Origin: a virus
Direction: 5' to 3' (one strand)
DNA length: 64,000 bases
IMG/VR virus record: IMGVR_UViG_3300037042_003932
Location: 79,879-143,878 of that record
The notes beneath the pieces were generated by a model. That model worked only from the letters and a program-made list of their open reading frames with translations. It did no database searches and had not been told where the DNA came from. The position numbers and the translations under genes are program-made. Shown in pieces: positions 1-9,234 of the stretch (positions within the stretch are counted from its first letter, which is position 1; every line of letters starts with the position of its first letter).

Positions 1-596
1 TTGAAAATATTCCAAATGAACTCTGACGGGCTCTTAATGACCTCAAGAGGATCTTCAATATTTTCGCTTCCAGTTACGGGAACAGCTGTGGGGACCAAGC
101 CATGACGGAATAACGACAAGGGGTATGACACCATCGGGGTGACTACAGTCTCGCTCGAGGTTCCGACAACGGCGCTGTTCGCGGTAACGATGTCATCAAC
201 CGACGACATATAGTAGAACTTCAGCTGCTCAAAAATCTGTAGAGTAGAACGCAGGCTGAAGTTCACCGCTCGTCCCATGCCTGTGTTCGTGTATCCCCAC
301 TCTATGATCTCGTATTCACCCATCATCCTGAACTGTGGATTGTTGGGCTGGTAGAACTCGTCCAGATAAAATATCTCAACGAGAATTCGGTCCTCAAACC
401 CCAAACGCTGAAGCATGACGTGAGGAGGAACAGTAATCTGAGCAGTCGGAATCTGCCAAACACCAAACTGGACGTTTACAGAGTTTACAGGTATCTCGAT
501 GCCGTCGATGTAAACAAGCCACACAGCGGTATGCGGCCTATTAGTGGAATAATTTTCGGTAGTAGCCGCAAGCGGATTCTGCTTCTTCTTTGGCAT
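1..596 (-). CDS. Baseplate-like virion structural protein (partial, C-terminus off the left edge)
   Basis: An open frame starts at an ATG at 594-596 and runs off the left edge, so about 198 N-terminal residues are visible. The protein opens with a basic MPKKKQ segment. Beta-rich sequence follows, with GVWQIPTAQ, LGFEDRILVEIFYLDEF and EYEIIEWGYTNTGMGRAVNF. From memory, similar wording occurs in uncultured-phage structural proteins thought to be baseplate or tail components. It is the visible end of the leftward virion operon and lies 21 nt after the preceding gene. Its role is inferred from position and resemblance only. Confidence 0.7.
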   Translation of the reverse strand, partial: MPKKKQNPLAATTENYSTNRPHTAVWLVYIDGIEIPVNSVNVQFGVWQIPTAQITVPPHVMLQRLGFEDRILVEIFYLDEFYQPNNPQFRMMGEYEIIEWGYTNTGMGRAVNFSLRSTLQIFEQLKFYYMSSVDDIVTANSAVVGTSSETVVTPMVSYPLSLFRHGLVPTAVPVTGSENIEDPLEVIKSPSEFIWNIF

Positions 597-617
597 CGAG
601 ACCCTCTGGAGACTCAG

Positions 618-1112
618 TTAGCCGCGCATTTCAATAATGGCTGACATGATTACAATGGCACAGCGAGCAGCCACACGCAACACAGCGTTTGTAGACTTCA
701 AAGACGCGATGAGCATGTTCACGTACTCTTCGTTTATCCGGTAGTTTACAAAAGAGGCAGCAACATTCTCGTACAGTAGGTCGTACTGCCGTAACTCAGT
801 ATCTATGGGTATGCTATTACGCTTCTCACAGATAAGGACCTCTAGCGTCTTTTGCTGGTTAACCAAATCGACGAAGATCGCGGATAGATTACTCCGTAAA
901 GTACGAAGGATAACTTCCCGGGTCTGCACCTCTCGGAGCTCAGTATTAGCTATATGGTCCAGCGTTCTGTTTCTCAAGAGTTCCGCATTAGGCACTCTGA
1001 GAAACCTCGCAGCCATCACCTCTTCTAGCGGTATCATCTTCCCTCGGTGACACCTCCGGTACTCGGGTTCAGGGAGACGCCCTGCTGTCTCAAATTCCCA
1101 GACGTATGTCAT
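618..1112 (-). CDS. Hypothetical helical protein in the virion operon
   Basis: A 164-aa mostly helical protein with charged heptad-like stretches (for example LREVQTREVILRTLRSNLSAIF) and an alanine-rich C-terminus. I chose the ATG at 1110-1112 because it forms a 4-nt ATGA overlap with the stop of the preceding gene. A GTG two codons upstream (1118) is an alternative start. I do not recognise a family. Its place between beta-rich tail proteins and the truncated baseplate-like gene suggests a minor structural or assembly protein. The frame contains one copy of the dispersed TTACTCCGTAA dyad at 889-899. Confidence 0.7.
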   Translation of the reverse strand: MTYVWEFETAGRLPEPEYRRCHRGKMIPLEEVMAARFLRVPNAELLRNRTLDHIANTELREVQTREVILRTLRSNLSAIFVDLVNQQKTLEVLICEKRNSIPIDTELRQYDLLYENVAASFVNYRINEEYVNMLIASLKSTNAVLRVAARCAIVIMSAIIEMRG

Positions 1113-1663
1113 CCCCACACCAGCGCATTCGTTTTAGTCGCCTGTTGTCCGAACTCGTCATGACCCGTGTAGCGTATGTACACCTTCTGAGCCGTGGGCC
1201 ATGGAACCGTACTCTGGATATAGAACGTAAGTTCATGCCCTTGGGTTCGTCTAACCTTGCTTAGAGTCCCGTCATACGGAGGATAAAAAGCCTCGGTTTC
1301 AACAAAGCCATTGTACGCAATGTCAAAAGTGAGACCGCCATCCACGCTGATCTCCACGACCGACACTTCTTGACTGATCCAACTCGAGTAGCAGTAGGTT
1401 ATGAACTTGAGCACCTGAGTGAGAGACACATTCCTCTGTCCGTCCAACGGACGAGAGAACAAGAATCGAGGCTCAATATCGCTCTTGGGTGTTCCACACT
1501 CACATTGCCCACACGGGTCAATCCCACAACCCCCGGCCATAACCCCGACTTCCGGAGACGGAGGAGTCCCCAAAGGACCTGTCTTCCAGAACTCTTGCGA
1601 ACGGAAACCGTCATCAGAGAAACTTCCGATATTGAGGTTTCGTGGTGCTACTACAAATGGCAT
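1109..1663 (-). CDS. Beta-rich virion protein with a Cys cluster
   Basis: A 184-aa protein. Residues about 46-57 hold a tight cysteine cluster (CGIDPCGQCECG) that could bind a metal or form disulfides. The rest reads as an Ig-like beta-sandwich, with VVEISVDGGLTFD and QKVYIRYTGHDEFG. The start is the ATG at 1661-1663, just after the stop of the upstream gene. It belongs to the tail/baseplate operon; an accessory structural or adhesin role is inferred. No specific family is recognised. Confidence 0.75.
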   Translation of the reverse strand: MPFVVAPRNLNIGSFSDDGFRSQEFWKTGPLGTPPSPEVGVMAGGCGIDPCGQCECGTPKSDIEPRFLFSRPLDGQRNVSLTQVLKFITYCYSSWISQEVSVVEISVDGGLTFDIAYNGFVETEAFYPPYDGTLSKVRRTQGHELTFYIQSTVPWPTAQKVYIRYTGHDEFGQQATKTNALVWG

Positions 1664-1666
1664 CTA

Positions 1667-2251
1667 TCACACCTTTGTAAACCCGAGGTTGCTACTCCAA
1701 GAACCAAAAGGAGTGGTACGCTCAGCTAGGATCGACAAGTAGTACTCGACATCCGGCGAAAAGAGACTCGCGGAGCAAGTGAACTTGAAAACACCTTGAG
1801 AAGTATCCGTAGTTTCAGGACCAAATGGGTATACCAGTGCTCCCGCAGTACTGTACGCAGCCAGAGTCATACTCGTGAGGTCCGTAACGCGTACACCGTC
1901 TTTCGTCATCCAGACCCCAAAGGTTGCAGTCACGCCGTTGTCCGATGCCGTCATCTCAAACTTGACGTTGCTCACAGCTACAAGTTGAGACCCACCGTAC
2001 ACGTCGTCGTTGTATGTGTTCGTGATTTCCCAAGTCCAGTAGCCCGCGTCTAACGCGGTAAATGAAAACTTGTACTCACCTGATGTTCCGATTTCCACGA
2101 CAGCTTGGTCCAACAGAGGAGACGCAACGACTCCGTTAAACCAAATAGTGATTGTAAAACCAGTCACACCTGTATGCTTGGTGACACCATCCGGCTCATA
2201 AAGAGGAAAGGTGTCTACAACGCTGAAGTTCAAAGTGGTAGGAGGAGCCAT
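1667..2251 (-). CDS. Virion protein with two Ig-like beta-sandwich repeats
   Basis: A 194-aa all-beta protein that appears to contain two similar domains, roughly residues 5-95 and 96-190. Each alternates short strands with Gly/Asn turns and carries Trp in similar places (AGYWTWEITNTYNDD, GVWMTKDGVRVTD). The architecture fits a small decoration or adhesion protein in the fibre operon. The spacing to the large M14-kelch gene upstream is 10 nt. The function is inferred from fold impression and context. Confidence 0.72.
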   Translation of the reverse strand: MAPPTTLNFSVVDTFPLYEPDGVTKHTGVTGFTITIWFNGVVASPLLDQAVVEIGTSGEYKFSFTALDAGYWTWEITNTYNDDVYGGSQLVAVSNVKFEMTASDNGVTATFGVWMTKDGVRVTDLTSMTLAAYSTAGALVYPFGPETTDTSQGVFKFTCSASLFSPDVEYYLSILAERTTPFGSWSSNLGFTKV

Positions 2252-2261
2252 GGTTTACCTC

Positions 2262-5200
2262 TCAGTCCGTGATTCTAATTTTGTTAGTGCCGCGAACTTC
2301 TGCTCGCACGCTGTCCAGGTATACGTACCGAGAGCTGCTTGTGGTCTCTCCACAGATACCAAACGCACCCGGCATGATATGATTTGTGTCCACGGTGGTG
2401 CATGTAGCGAGCACTGTTTCTCCTGAACGAGCAATGAGAGTCAGGGTGCTACCCACAGCCTCAAACTCAAGCTCAACAGTATCTCCTACAGTATAGGGGC
2501 ACGCAATAGTAGCCAGGGAAGTTCTACCTTGCGTTCCTGCGCTGTCAAAGACACGCTCTATCTGCAACAAGGTATTCCCCGTTGAGATGTGATACAGCGT
2601 CCCCAAGTACCCATGCGCAATTCCAGTTCCAGCTGTGGCCCAGTGAATTCGTGTGAAGAATCCAATGCGGCCACCTGCGTACCCAACACGCGCATCACCT
2701 AAGATAGAGACATCCCTCAAATAGGGATAAGCGTCCCAGCGCTCCCAACCAACTTCAGAACAACGCGCCGCATTGGAATAGATATCCCATCCGTCACCTG
2801 TCTGAGTGATGACGTCCCAGAAGTCACCAAGGTTCGTAGCGTCTGCCCGCGTGAATCTCTCGATGTACTTAAACGTGGAACGTTGACTCACTTGTCCCCA
2901 AGTAGCGTCACGATCTCCGAGTAGCAGAGCGCCGTTGGGTTCCTGTTTCGCTGCGTACTCAACAACCCACGCGTCAGTTATCTCGTGCACGATGGGTTCC
3001 GCCCACCATCCACCACCCTTTATGCGCAAGTCTGCGGGAGCTGCCCACAAAGATTGATTGATAGGTCCCGGAATCCACGCTTTACCGATAGCGCCAGCGT
3101 TGTTCACGATTATCCCGCAGCCATAACTGACATGCTGCCAAAAATCGATTATAATCGGAGTATCGAATCGTGCTCGTGCTGTGTCCTTGTGATAACCACC
3201 CCAGAATAACGGCACTTCACACGTCTGCGTTCCACGTTCAGAGTCGTAGATTGCTAACCTTATTGTGGGGTCCGCTATTCCGTGAACCTGGTCTCTTACA
3301 TAAGTTCTAGCGACGTCGTCACCGCTATTATAGAAAGAGAGCGTAAACCGATTTGTGATAACTAACCCTGCACATTGCACGTCAACTAAAAGTAACTCGT
3401 CGGTCTTACATAGAAAACTTGCTTGGGGCATCATGGTCATCGATACGTGCATCCACCTAGGATCAAGACAATCATCCCATTGGATCTCTTCCGAACCCAT
3501 AGTTGTTCCTTCCGGAACCCAGCTATGAGGCCACAATGTTCCAATGTTCAGCATGGGTGCGTCCCACCCTACAGCCTGAGAGTCCTGGTAAACACGAACA
3601 TACGCTCGCCACTCGTCCTCAAGGTCTAATGGGTTTCCTCCGGCGAGATCCAAAGCGGCGTGCTCACGCCACCACCATCTTGGTGGATGCATATAGTACG
3701 TACGATTACGTCGTGTAGTCAGCGTACCTGTTGCCGTTGAACCAGGAGCATTGTTGATCCTGATGTAACCTGAAGTAGTCTCTGGACCTGCTTTGGCGCT
3801 CCAGCTCGTACACACCTTCGTATAACCAGCTACAGAGAAACGAACATTCGTCCTCGAGTATGCGTAGTTTTGATTTTCTGGTTTTGTGAGAGTACCATCG
3901 GTGCTGTCGTGTAAAAAACCACCTGTGTACGGGCCAGGTAACGGAAGTCCCGTACTCGCGTCCTCTTCAACACCACCTAACAACAAAGTAAAACTATACC
4001 CTGTGTCTAGGTAATAGGATCTAGCTGCTCGCCAACGCGACCACAAACGATTCCAATACGAAGTCCCACCGTAATCTTCTGGATCTCCAGCGTCACCAGC
4101 ATCAGCCAAAAGCTGTTCGTCGTTAACAGACCAAGCAGACCCTGACCACTGAAGAGTCCATACACCAGGGTGCACAGCGCCTGTAGCCGGGTCTTCACCG
4201 CCGTATACCCAAATGGTGTCTACCCCGTCATAACTCAAGGCACACGACACCAGGTTACGAGGTAAAGTAGATCCCGTAAGCGTTACAAGATACTCAGTCG
4301 CTACGGGGGTTGCTGGGTTAACGATAACCACACGAAGTTTAGACGAGTGTACTTCTTTACCTCCAACGACTACAGCCATTCCGTCGAGGGACCCTCCAGA
4401 ACAAAAGACAGCTTCCCCTCCGGAGTCTGCAGTAGCCAAAAGGTTCGTACCGAGCTCTGTGATAGTCCCCGCGCCGCTTGTGTCTACAACCAAGACAGTT
4501 CGAGAGTACACACCTGTCGTGGCTTCGCCTCCCAAGATGTACAACTTTTTGTTAGCCGGGTCCCACGCGGTAGCTGCGTTCATACGAGCTGACGCGTACG
4601 TTGCGGGGGTAGTTTTAACTCCACCGTTCCAATAGGTTAACAAAATACCTACTAAGTCAGTGCCTAAAAGAACATACCGATAACTGAGAGTATCAGTTAC
4701 GCCCGCAAATCGAAGTTGTTGTGTCGTGTCAGCTACTGAGTCTGCTCCAGTGATAGTTAAGTTTGTAGAACCACTCCAAGTAGAAAAATAGAAATCACCT
4801 GTAGGTGACACAGAAGCAAGAACAAACATATGTGTGACATCGGTAGCCACCTGAACATCATGTACGTCACTAGGCCCGACCGTAGACTCTAGAGGTACTT
4901 CTAGCTTAAGAGTCGGATTGATTACTATGTTTCTACCTTGGTAATCGATATGCCGCTCTTCTCGGCTACTCTCTAACATTTCACTTCTAGCTTTATCCCA
5001 GTAACTTGGACGGTAGGATTCTACTGTACTCGGACCAGCCTTCTCGTTCCATATAGTGAATCCCGCGTTATTAAAATAATTAATCGAAGGTGAGCCGTAC
5101 GTATTTTCAACAAGAACAGCGTCTCGAGGTGTGCAATAATCCCCTTGCATAACTAGAGCGCAACACAAGGCATAATCCAAAGTGTAGTTACATGCGCTCT

Positions 5201-6254
5201 GGTATGTCTCAGGGTCCGTATCAACCGTGACGTACGCCACCTTGTTGTACTCGTTGACCATCGACACAATTGGAATACCGCCGTTCTCTTCACGAGTTCG
5301 CGTAGAGTTCCACGTGTGCCAATGCGGGACATACCTACTTCGGAAGTAGTTGACGAAGAGATCAGGGTCTCCGTCCTCTTGAACTCTTTTTGCCTGTGTC
5401 GCTTTCAGATATCTGTAAATTATGTAGTCGGCCCAGCACGTGAACCAATCGTACTCGTCAATCTCTCGGAAGGTCCTGTCCCTACTCTGGTACCGCGCCC
5501 CATCACCCGCTGTGGAGTGCTGGTCCATGAGAAACGCTACCGGAGTGGGTTGTCCTCCGTTACCTGTGGTACGCCAGGTGTACATCGCCTGAGCCTCAGG
5601 GCAGTCAAGAGGAACTGCACCTTTGGACTCATTCGCAGTAGGTGTGAACTCATCCCAGTACCAAGGCCACACACGGTTCAGGTTGATGTACTTGTCCACA
5701 CCGCTAGGGTGTGGTCCCAACTTCCGGATATCACGAGTACCAAAATAGAAACCATCCGGATTACAGCATGGCATGAAGAAGAGAGTGAAATCGTTACGAA
5801 GCTTCTCGAAGTCAGGATGCGTAAGGAGGATCTCCATCGCCTTGAGCGATCCTGGAAGACCATCAGATTCATTACCGTGGATCATACAATCAATAACAAA
5901 ATGTTTACGATCTGCTGGACCCAACCTTAAAGCTTCTAACGGTCTGCCTTCGTAACTCGAACCTAGAAGAATACGTTCGACGCTGGGGTTACACGCCTCT
6001 AACACGTCCATCCAATCAACAAGGTAATCTGTAGTGTTCCCTGGGATGTTAAAACACGCAGGGTCGTCGTTATACGCGGTAAAACCTTGTGTCGCTTCAA
6101 AGCGATGATATATGCGTACAGGTAACTGAGGTTCAAGAATAAAATTAGAAACTATGCGAGGTTCGTGGGCCTTTACCGCTTTCCCTGTAACCGGACACCA
6201 CGCAACGGATGAGCGATAGAACTCGGAGTCAGCAAACTTTAGGTACCGCGTCAT
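2262..6254 (-). CDS. Tail-associated M14 zinc carboxypeptidase fused to a kelch propeller
   Basis: A 1330-aa multidomain protein. Residues about 65-400 carry the M14 (carboxypeptidase A) hallmarks. These are zinc ligands H126 and E129 in IHGNESDG, NPDG at 165-168, an NRVW segment at 193-196, the third ligand H246 in FLMDQHSTAG and a plausible catalytic Glu335 in SMVNEYN. Residues about 470-760 contain kelch-like blades (KLYILGGE, MAVVVGGKE, TIWVYGGED). The C-terminal 550 residues are beta-rich and aromatic. M14 enzymes remove C-terminal residues or cleave peptidoglycan peptides. In a tail fibre operon this suggests processing of host surface protein or peptide during adsorption; the substrate is unknown. 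The start overlaps the upstream stop as ATGA. Confidence 0.85.
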   Translation of the reverse strand: MTRYLKFADSEFYRSSVAWCPVTGKAVKAHEPRIVSNFILEPQLPVRIYHRFEATQGFTAYNDDPACFNIPGNTTDYLVDWMDVLEACNPSVERILLGSSYEGRPLEALRLGPADRKHFVIDCMIHGNESDGLPGSLKAMEILLTHPDFEKLRNDFTLFFMPCCNPDGFYFGTRDIRKLGPHPSGVDKYINLNRVWPWYWDEFTPTANESKGAVPLDCPEAQAMYTWRTTGNGGQPTPVAFLMDQHSTAGDGARYQSRDRTFREIDEYDWFTCWADYIIYRYLKATQAKRVQEDGDPDLFVNYFRSRYVPHWHTWNSTRTREENGGIPIVSMVNEYNKVAYVTVDTDPETYQSACNYTLDYALCCALVMQGDYCTPRDAVLVENTYGSPSINYFNNAGFTIWNEKAGPSTVESYRPSYWDKARSEMLESSREERHIDYQGRNIVINPTLKLEVPLESTVGPSDVHDVQVATDVTHMFVLASVSPTGDFYFSTWSGSTNLTITGADSVADTTQQLRFAGVTDTLSYRYVLLGTDLVGILLTYWNGGVKTTPATYASARMNAATAWDPANKKLYILGGEATTGVYSRTVLVVDTSGAGTITELGTNLLATADSGGEAVFCSGGSLDGMAVVVGGKEVHSSKLRVVIVNPATPVATEYLVTLTGSTLPRNLVSCALSYDGVDTIWVYGGEDPATGAVHPGVWTLQWSGSAWSVNDEQLLADAGDAGDPEDYGGTSYWNRLWSRWRAARSYYLDTGYSFTLLLGGVEEDASTGLPLPGPYTGGFLHDSTDGTLTKPENQNYAYSRTNVRFSVAGYTKVCTSWSAKAGPETTSGYIRINNAPGSTATGTLTTRRNRTYYMHPPRWWWREHAALDLAGGNPLDLEDEWRAYVRVYQDSQAVGWDAPMLNIGTLWPHSWVPEGTTMGSEEIQWDDCLDPRWMHVSMTMMPQASFLCKTDELLLVDVQCAGLVITNRFTLSFYNSGDDVARTYVRDQVHGIADPTIRLAIYDSERGTQTCEVPLFWGGYHKDTARARFDTPIIIDFWQHVSYGCGIIVNNAGAIGKAWIPGPINQSLWAAPADLRIKGGGWWAEPIVHEITDAWVVEYAAKQEPNGALLLGDRDATWGQVSQRSTFKYIERFTRADATNLGDFWDVITQTGDGWDIYSNAARCSEVGWERWDAYPYLRDVSILGDARVGYAGGRIGFFTRIHWATAGTGIAHGYLGTLYHISTGNTLLQIERVFDSAGTQGRTSLATIACPYTVGDTVELEFEAVGSTLTLIARSGETVLATCTTVDTNHIMPGAFGICGETTSSSRYVYLDSVRAEVRGTNKIRITD

Positions 6255-7612
6255 ATCTGTCCTCGCGCAATGGTCTTCATATAGGCTGAAAGAACCCGAG
6301 CATCTTTACGTTGTAAAATGTTATTTCCCATCGCTACTTTCGACATGTAACAGTCTGCCGCAGTTGAACCTTCTCCGGTTGTAGAATCTGTTCCTATACG
6401 CAACTGTGCAGGAGTCACACCTCTAGGAAACCATCCAGTAACTGGGTTTGCGACACTGTCTAATTTTCGACCGTTAACATACAAAGATGCGTACTTAGAC
6501 CCATTATTGATCTCCCAACACGCAACGATACCCATCGCCGCAAAACCATCCCAGTCGGAGAGACAATCGAGATACGCGTAGTACACGGGAACAGTGTCTC
6601 CGAGGATAACAATCAATCGATCATTGCTATCGCTCATCGTGACTCTGATTCTTTGAAGGTCGCTATCAAGATTCAGAAGGTACGCTGATTTATAGGAGCC
6701 AACTCCCGCGTAATTCAAATGTCCTCGGGACACAGAGGGGTCAGGTAACACAACGCTCATAGCTAACCAACCAGACTGCTTTATAGCTATCTCGGCGTTA
6801 GTGCTCTTCAGGTACCATAAGCCACGGCTGTACGTCGTAGGACCAAGATCAATGGGGATAGGTGCCCGAGTGATATTCTCAAAAGAAGACCACTGAGAGT
6901 AGCTCATGGGGCAAGCCACGAACCATCGCCCTGTTCCGGCGGTTACGTTAAGAGAAACGTACACCGGAGTGACCAAGGGAGCTGTTAGCATCACTGCCCA
7001 CCAGCCACGAGAACCCGGCAGTTTACGCCACCAGGTACTCGCACTGGACGTACGCGTACCTGCAGTAACATTTATCCCTATGGTTACGACGCCTACCGGC
7101 GATGTTCCGTCTTCACTCTTAATGAGAAACTGGTACACGCGAGTATACGCTGCGCTGTTGGAACACGATTTCTCGATGACAGCATCGTTAGCGTCGACCT
7201 CTGTATCTATTACTGTGACATCCCCCATGGTGGTACCCACCATGATGTCTGCTACGACACCTGTCTCCTGATACAAAGAGCCAACAGGTGTAGGTGCAAC
7301 AACGTCAAAGGCAAGGTTCACAGCATTCCATGTAGCTGTCCAACGCTGTTCAACATACCCATCCGAAAAATATCCAGCCGTTCCAAAAACCTCTTCTGGG
7401 TTTGCTGCAGGCGTGACTACTTTGAAACGTTCATTCCCTGAATCCCATACAGAAAAAGCTTCAGTCGTTACGGTGGCGTCAGCATCAATCGTATCGAACT
7501 TAAGGTTACCATCGCCCTCAATACCCTTACCTACCGCTCTATTTCGAATAGGGTCCCAAACAAAAGTTGGGTTGAGTTGCGTTAAGAGAGCTCGTCCAGT
7601 TCCTGATATCAC
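6251..7612 (-). CDS. Fibre/adhesin protein with C-terminal ConA-like (LamG) domain
   Basis: A 453-aa protein starting with GTG (7610-7612) in a GTGA overlap with the upstream stop. The N-terminal third is mixed and the middle is beta-rich. Residues about 270-440 read as a concanavalin/LamG-like jelly roll, with KYASLYVNGRKLDSV and QLRIGTDSTTG. Such domains bind glycans or proteins. It is one of several LamG-bearing proteins in this operon, so receptor binding is the likely role. No enzyme motif was seen. Confidence 0.78.
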   Translation of the reverse strand: MISGTGRALLTQLNPTFVWDPIRNRAVGKGIEGDGNLKFDTIDADATVTTEAFSVWDSGNERFKVVTPAANPEEVFGTAGYFSDGYVEQRWTATWNAVNLAFDVVAPTPVGSLYQETGVVADIMVGTTMGDVTVIDTEVDANDAVIEKSCSNSAAYTRVYQFLIKSEDGTSPVGVVTIGINVTAGTRTSSASTWWRKLPGSRGWWAVMLTAPLVTPVYVSLNVTAGTGRWFVACPMSYSQWSSFENITRAPIPIDLGPTTYSRGLWYLKSTNAEIAIKQSGWLAMSVVLPDPSVSRGHLNYAGVGSYKSAYLLNLDSDLQRIRVTMSDSNDRLIVILGDTVPVYYAYLDCLSDWDGFAAMGIVACWEINNGSKYASLYVNGRKLDSVANPVTGWFPRGVTPAQLRIGTDSTTGEGSTAADCYMSKVAMGNNILQRKDARVLSAYMKTIARGQI

Positions 7613-9225
7613 GGCGTCACCTGAGGAACAACGCCCATGCTGTACACCATAGCTTGGACATAGAAAGTGAGATCAGGGTCTCCTACAAGACCATCGTGCC
7701 TAACCTCGATAAAGATGGTGTTCTTCTTCGCGGGATTACCGTCCTTATTAATCCACGGAACCATCCACCATGATGTAACCGGGAGTACTCGAGTACCAAT
7801 ATCCCAGCTACCCGCGTCAACTAAGGCTTCTGATATGTTAATATACCCTGTGAGTCTACTACTGCACAGTGCATACTCTTTTCGGGAGTCATCTTCGAAG
7901 ATCATCAAGCCCTCGTCTACTTCGATAAGATCATTCGACGCCACTTCCAAGTACGTCTGTGGAGACGTCATCGCTACGGTCAAAGCAGTCTGCCTAGCTA
8001 TCCCAATTCCCTGCCACACAAGCTCTTTGCCTAGAGCACTACTCGTCTCGTAGACGCGAACACGAAAAGGAATTTCTGTGTCTGTCTTTGCCACAGGAAA
8101 TCCCCAAGCTCGGAGCCAGAGAAGAACTCCTGAATTACCAGTCGCAGGTACCTCAAATAAGTACGTGGCTCCCACAGCCACAGCAGTGCTGTAGGTTGCG
8201 ACAGGTTCATCTAGGACGTTGTCTACTAGTACCCAGGTACCCGGAGTACCTCCAGCGGTACAACGCCACTTGATGCCTGCAGAGTCTAGTATCTCAGCCC
8301 CTGTAGCGTATGTGCCTGTTATTGGGTAACCGGCAGCTATCGTTGGGATGCACCCAACAGAGTCAAAGACTTTATTCGCAGCGATAGACTGTAACGTGGA
8401 GTCGTCAACGGCCCCATGAACAACCGCCCCAAGGGCTGTACCAGCCACGTGTACCGGGGCTGTCTCGTCAGGGGAGATGACAAGTTTCCCCAACGAGAAA
8501 GCCAACCCACTCGTGGAAGACAGAGCTACCCGGGGTTTCCCGGTACCGTCGTCCTCGATACCGTCGCCATACGGAGTCGGGATGATCGTCGGGACTCCTC
8601 GGGGAGATGCTGTTACGGCGGAAAGTAGGAACGTCGCAGTCTGGTCAGCAGGCACACCACTACAGTACAAGGTGCAATAGAGCGACCCGGCTGTCTCAGC
8701 GTTGAAACCAAAAGAGTACGATGACCTCTTCGTGGGAGATGCTAAATCAACGACATGCGTACATACACGAAGAGTCTTCGCTACGTCGTCATAGATCTCA
8801 ACAGTCAGCTGTCCTACAGACGTCGTCGGTGTAACCGTTAAAAGGTATCCAATACCCTCAACGGTATACGCGTCTATCTCGGCCAAGACGAATTCAGTAC
8901 CGTCCAGTAGAGTAACAGCATGAGCAACATAAGAAGTATCGTATGCCCCACTCCATTCACCGCCGAGTTCATCGAGGACCCAATGAGAATTAGTGATACC
9001 ATCGATCAATGTGTAAAAGGCTCTAGTACCGTCTCCTCGGTCAAGAACACGAACAGGCATTCCAATACGCCGTCTATCCGACGTGATAGCATCTCGTTCG
9101 GTTAGAGTAGCTACCGTGCGCCAACCACCTCTGCCGTAAATCTCGTCGTGGACTGCATACGTGTCTTCACTGTCCGATGGGGCGATAAAGCCTGTGAAGC
9201 GAACTGATCCCGGAATAGCCGCCAT
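7609..9225 (-). CDS. Tail fibre protein
   Basis: A 538-aa protein. Residues about 30-90 (GGWRTVATLTERDAI, RRRIGMPVRVLD, FYTLIDG, HWVLDELGG) match the widespread phage tail-fibre module in which an RR-x-GM-V core precedes a short W-x-L segment. The remainder is beta-rich and low in charge, typical of a fibre shaft and tip. A strong AGGAGGAG site precedes the ATG at 9223-9225. Host recognition is inferred from this module and its place among other fibre genes. Confidence 0.8.
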   Translation of the reverse strand: MAAIPGSVRFTGFIAPSDSEDTYAVHDEIYGRGGWRTVATLTERDAITSDRRRIGMPVRVLDRGDGTRAFYTLIDGITNSHWVLDELGGEWSGAYDTSYVAHAVTLLDGTEFVLAEIDAYTVEGIGYLLTVTPTTSVGQLTVEIYDDVAKTLRVCTHVVDLASPTKRSSYSFGFNAETAGSLYCTLYCSGVPADQTATFLLSAVTASPRGVPTIIPTPYGDGIEDDGTGKPRVALSSTSGLAFSLGKLVISPDETAPVHVAGTALGAVVHGAVDDSTLQSIAANKVFDSVGCIPTIAAGYPITGTYATGAEILDSAGIKWRCTAGGTPGTWVLVDNVLDEPVATYSTAVAVGATYLFEVPATGNSGVLLWLRAWGFPVAKTDTEIPFRVRVYETSSALGKELVWQGIGIARQTALTVAMTSPQTYLEVASNDLIEVDEGLMIFEDDSRKEYALCSSRLTGYINISEALVDAGSWDIGTRVLPVTSWWMVPWINKDGNPAKKNTIFIEVRHDGLVGDPDLTFYVQAMVYSMGVVPQVTP

Positions 9226-9234
9226 GGACTCCTC

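Noticed and set aside
420-644. Plus-strand 74-codon frame
   Set aside because: It lies opposite the partial structural gene (1-596) and has no binding site; the minus-strand frame reads as a real protein.
5316-5930. Plus-strand 204-codon frame
   Set aside because: Antisense to the M14 domain region, which has intact catalytic motifs on the minus strand.
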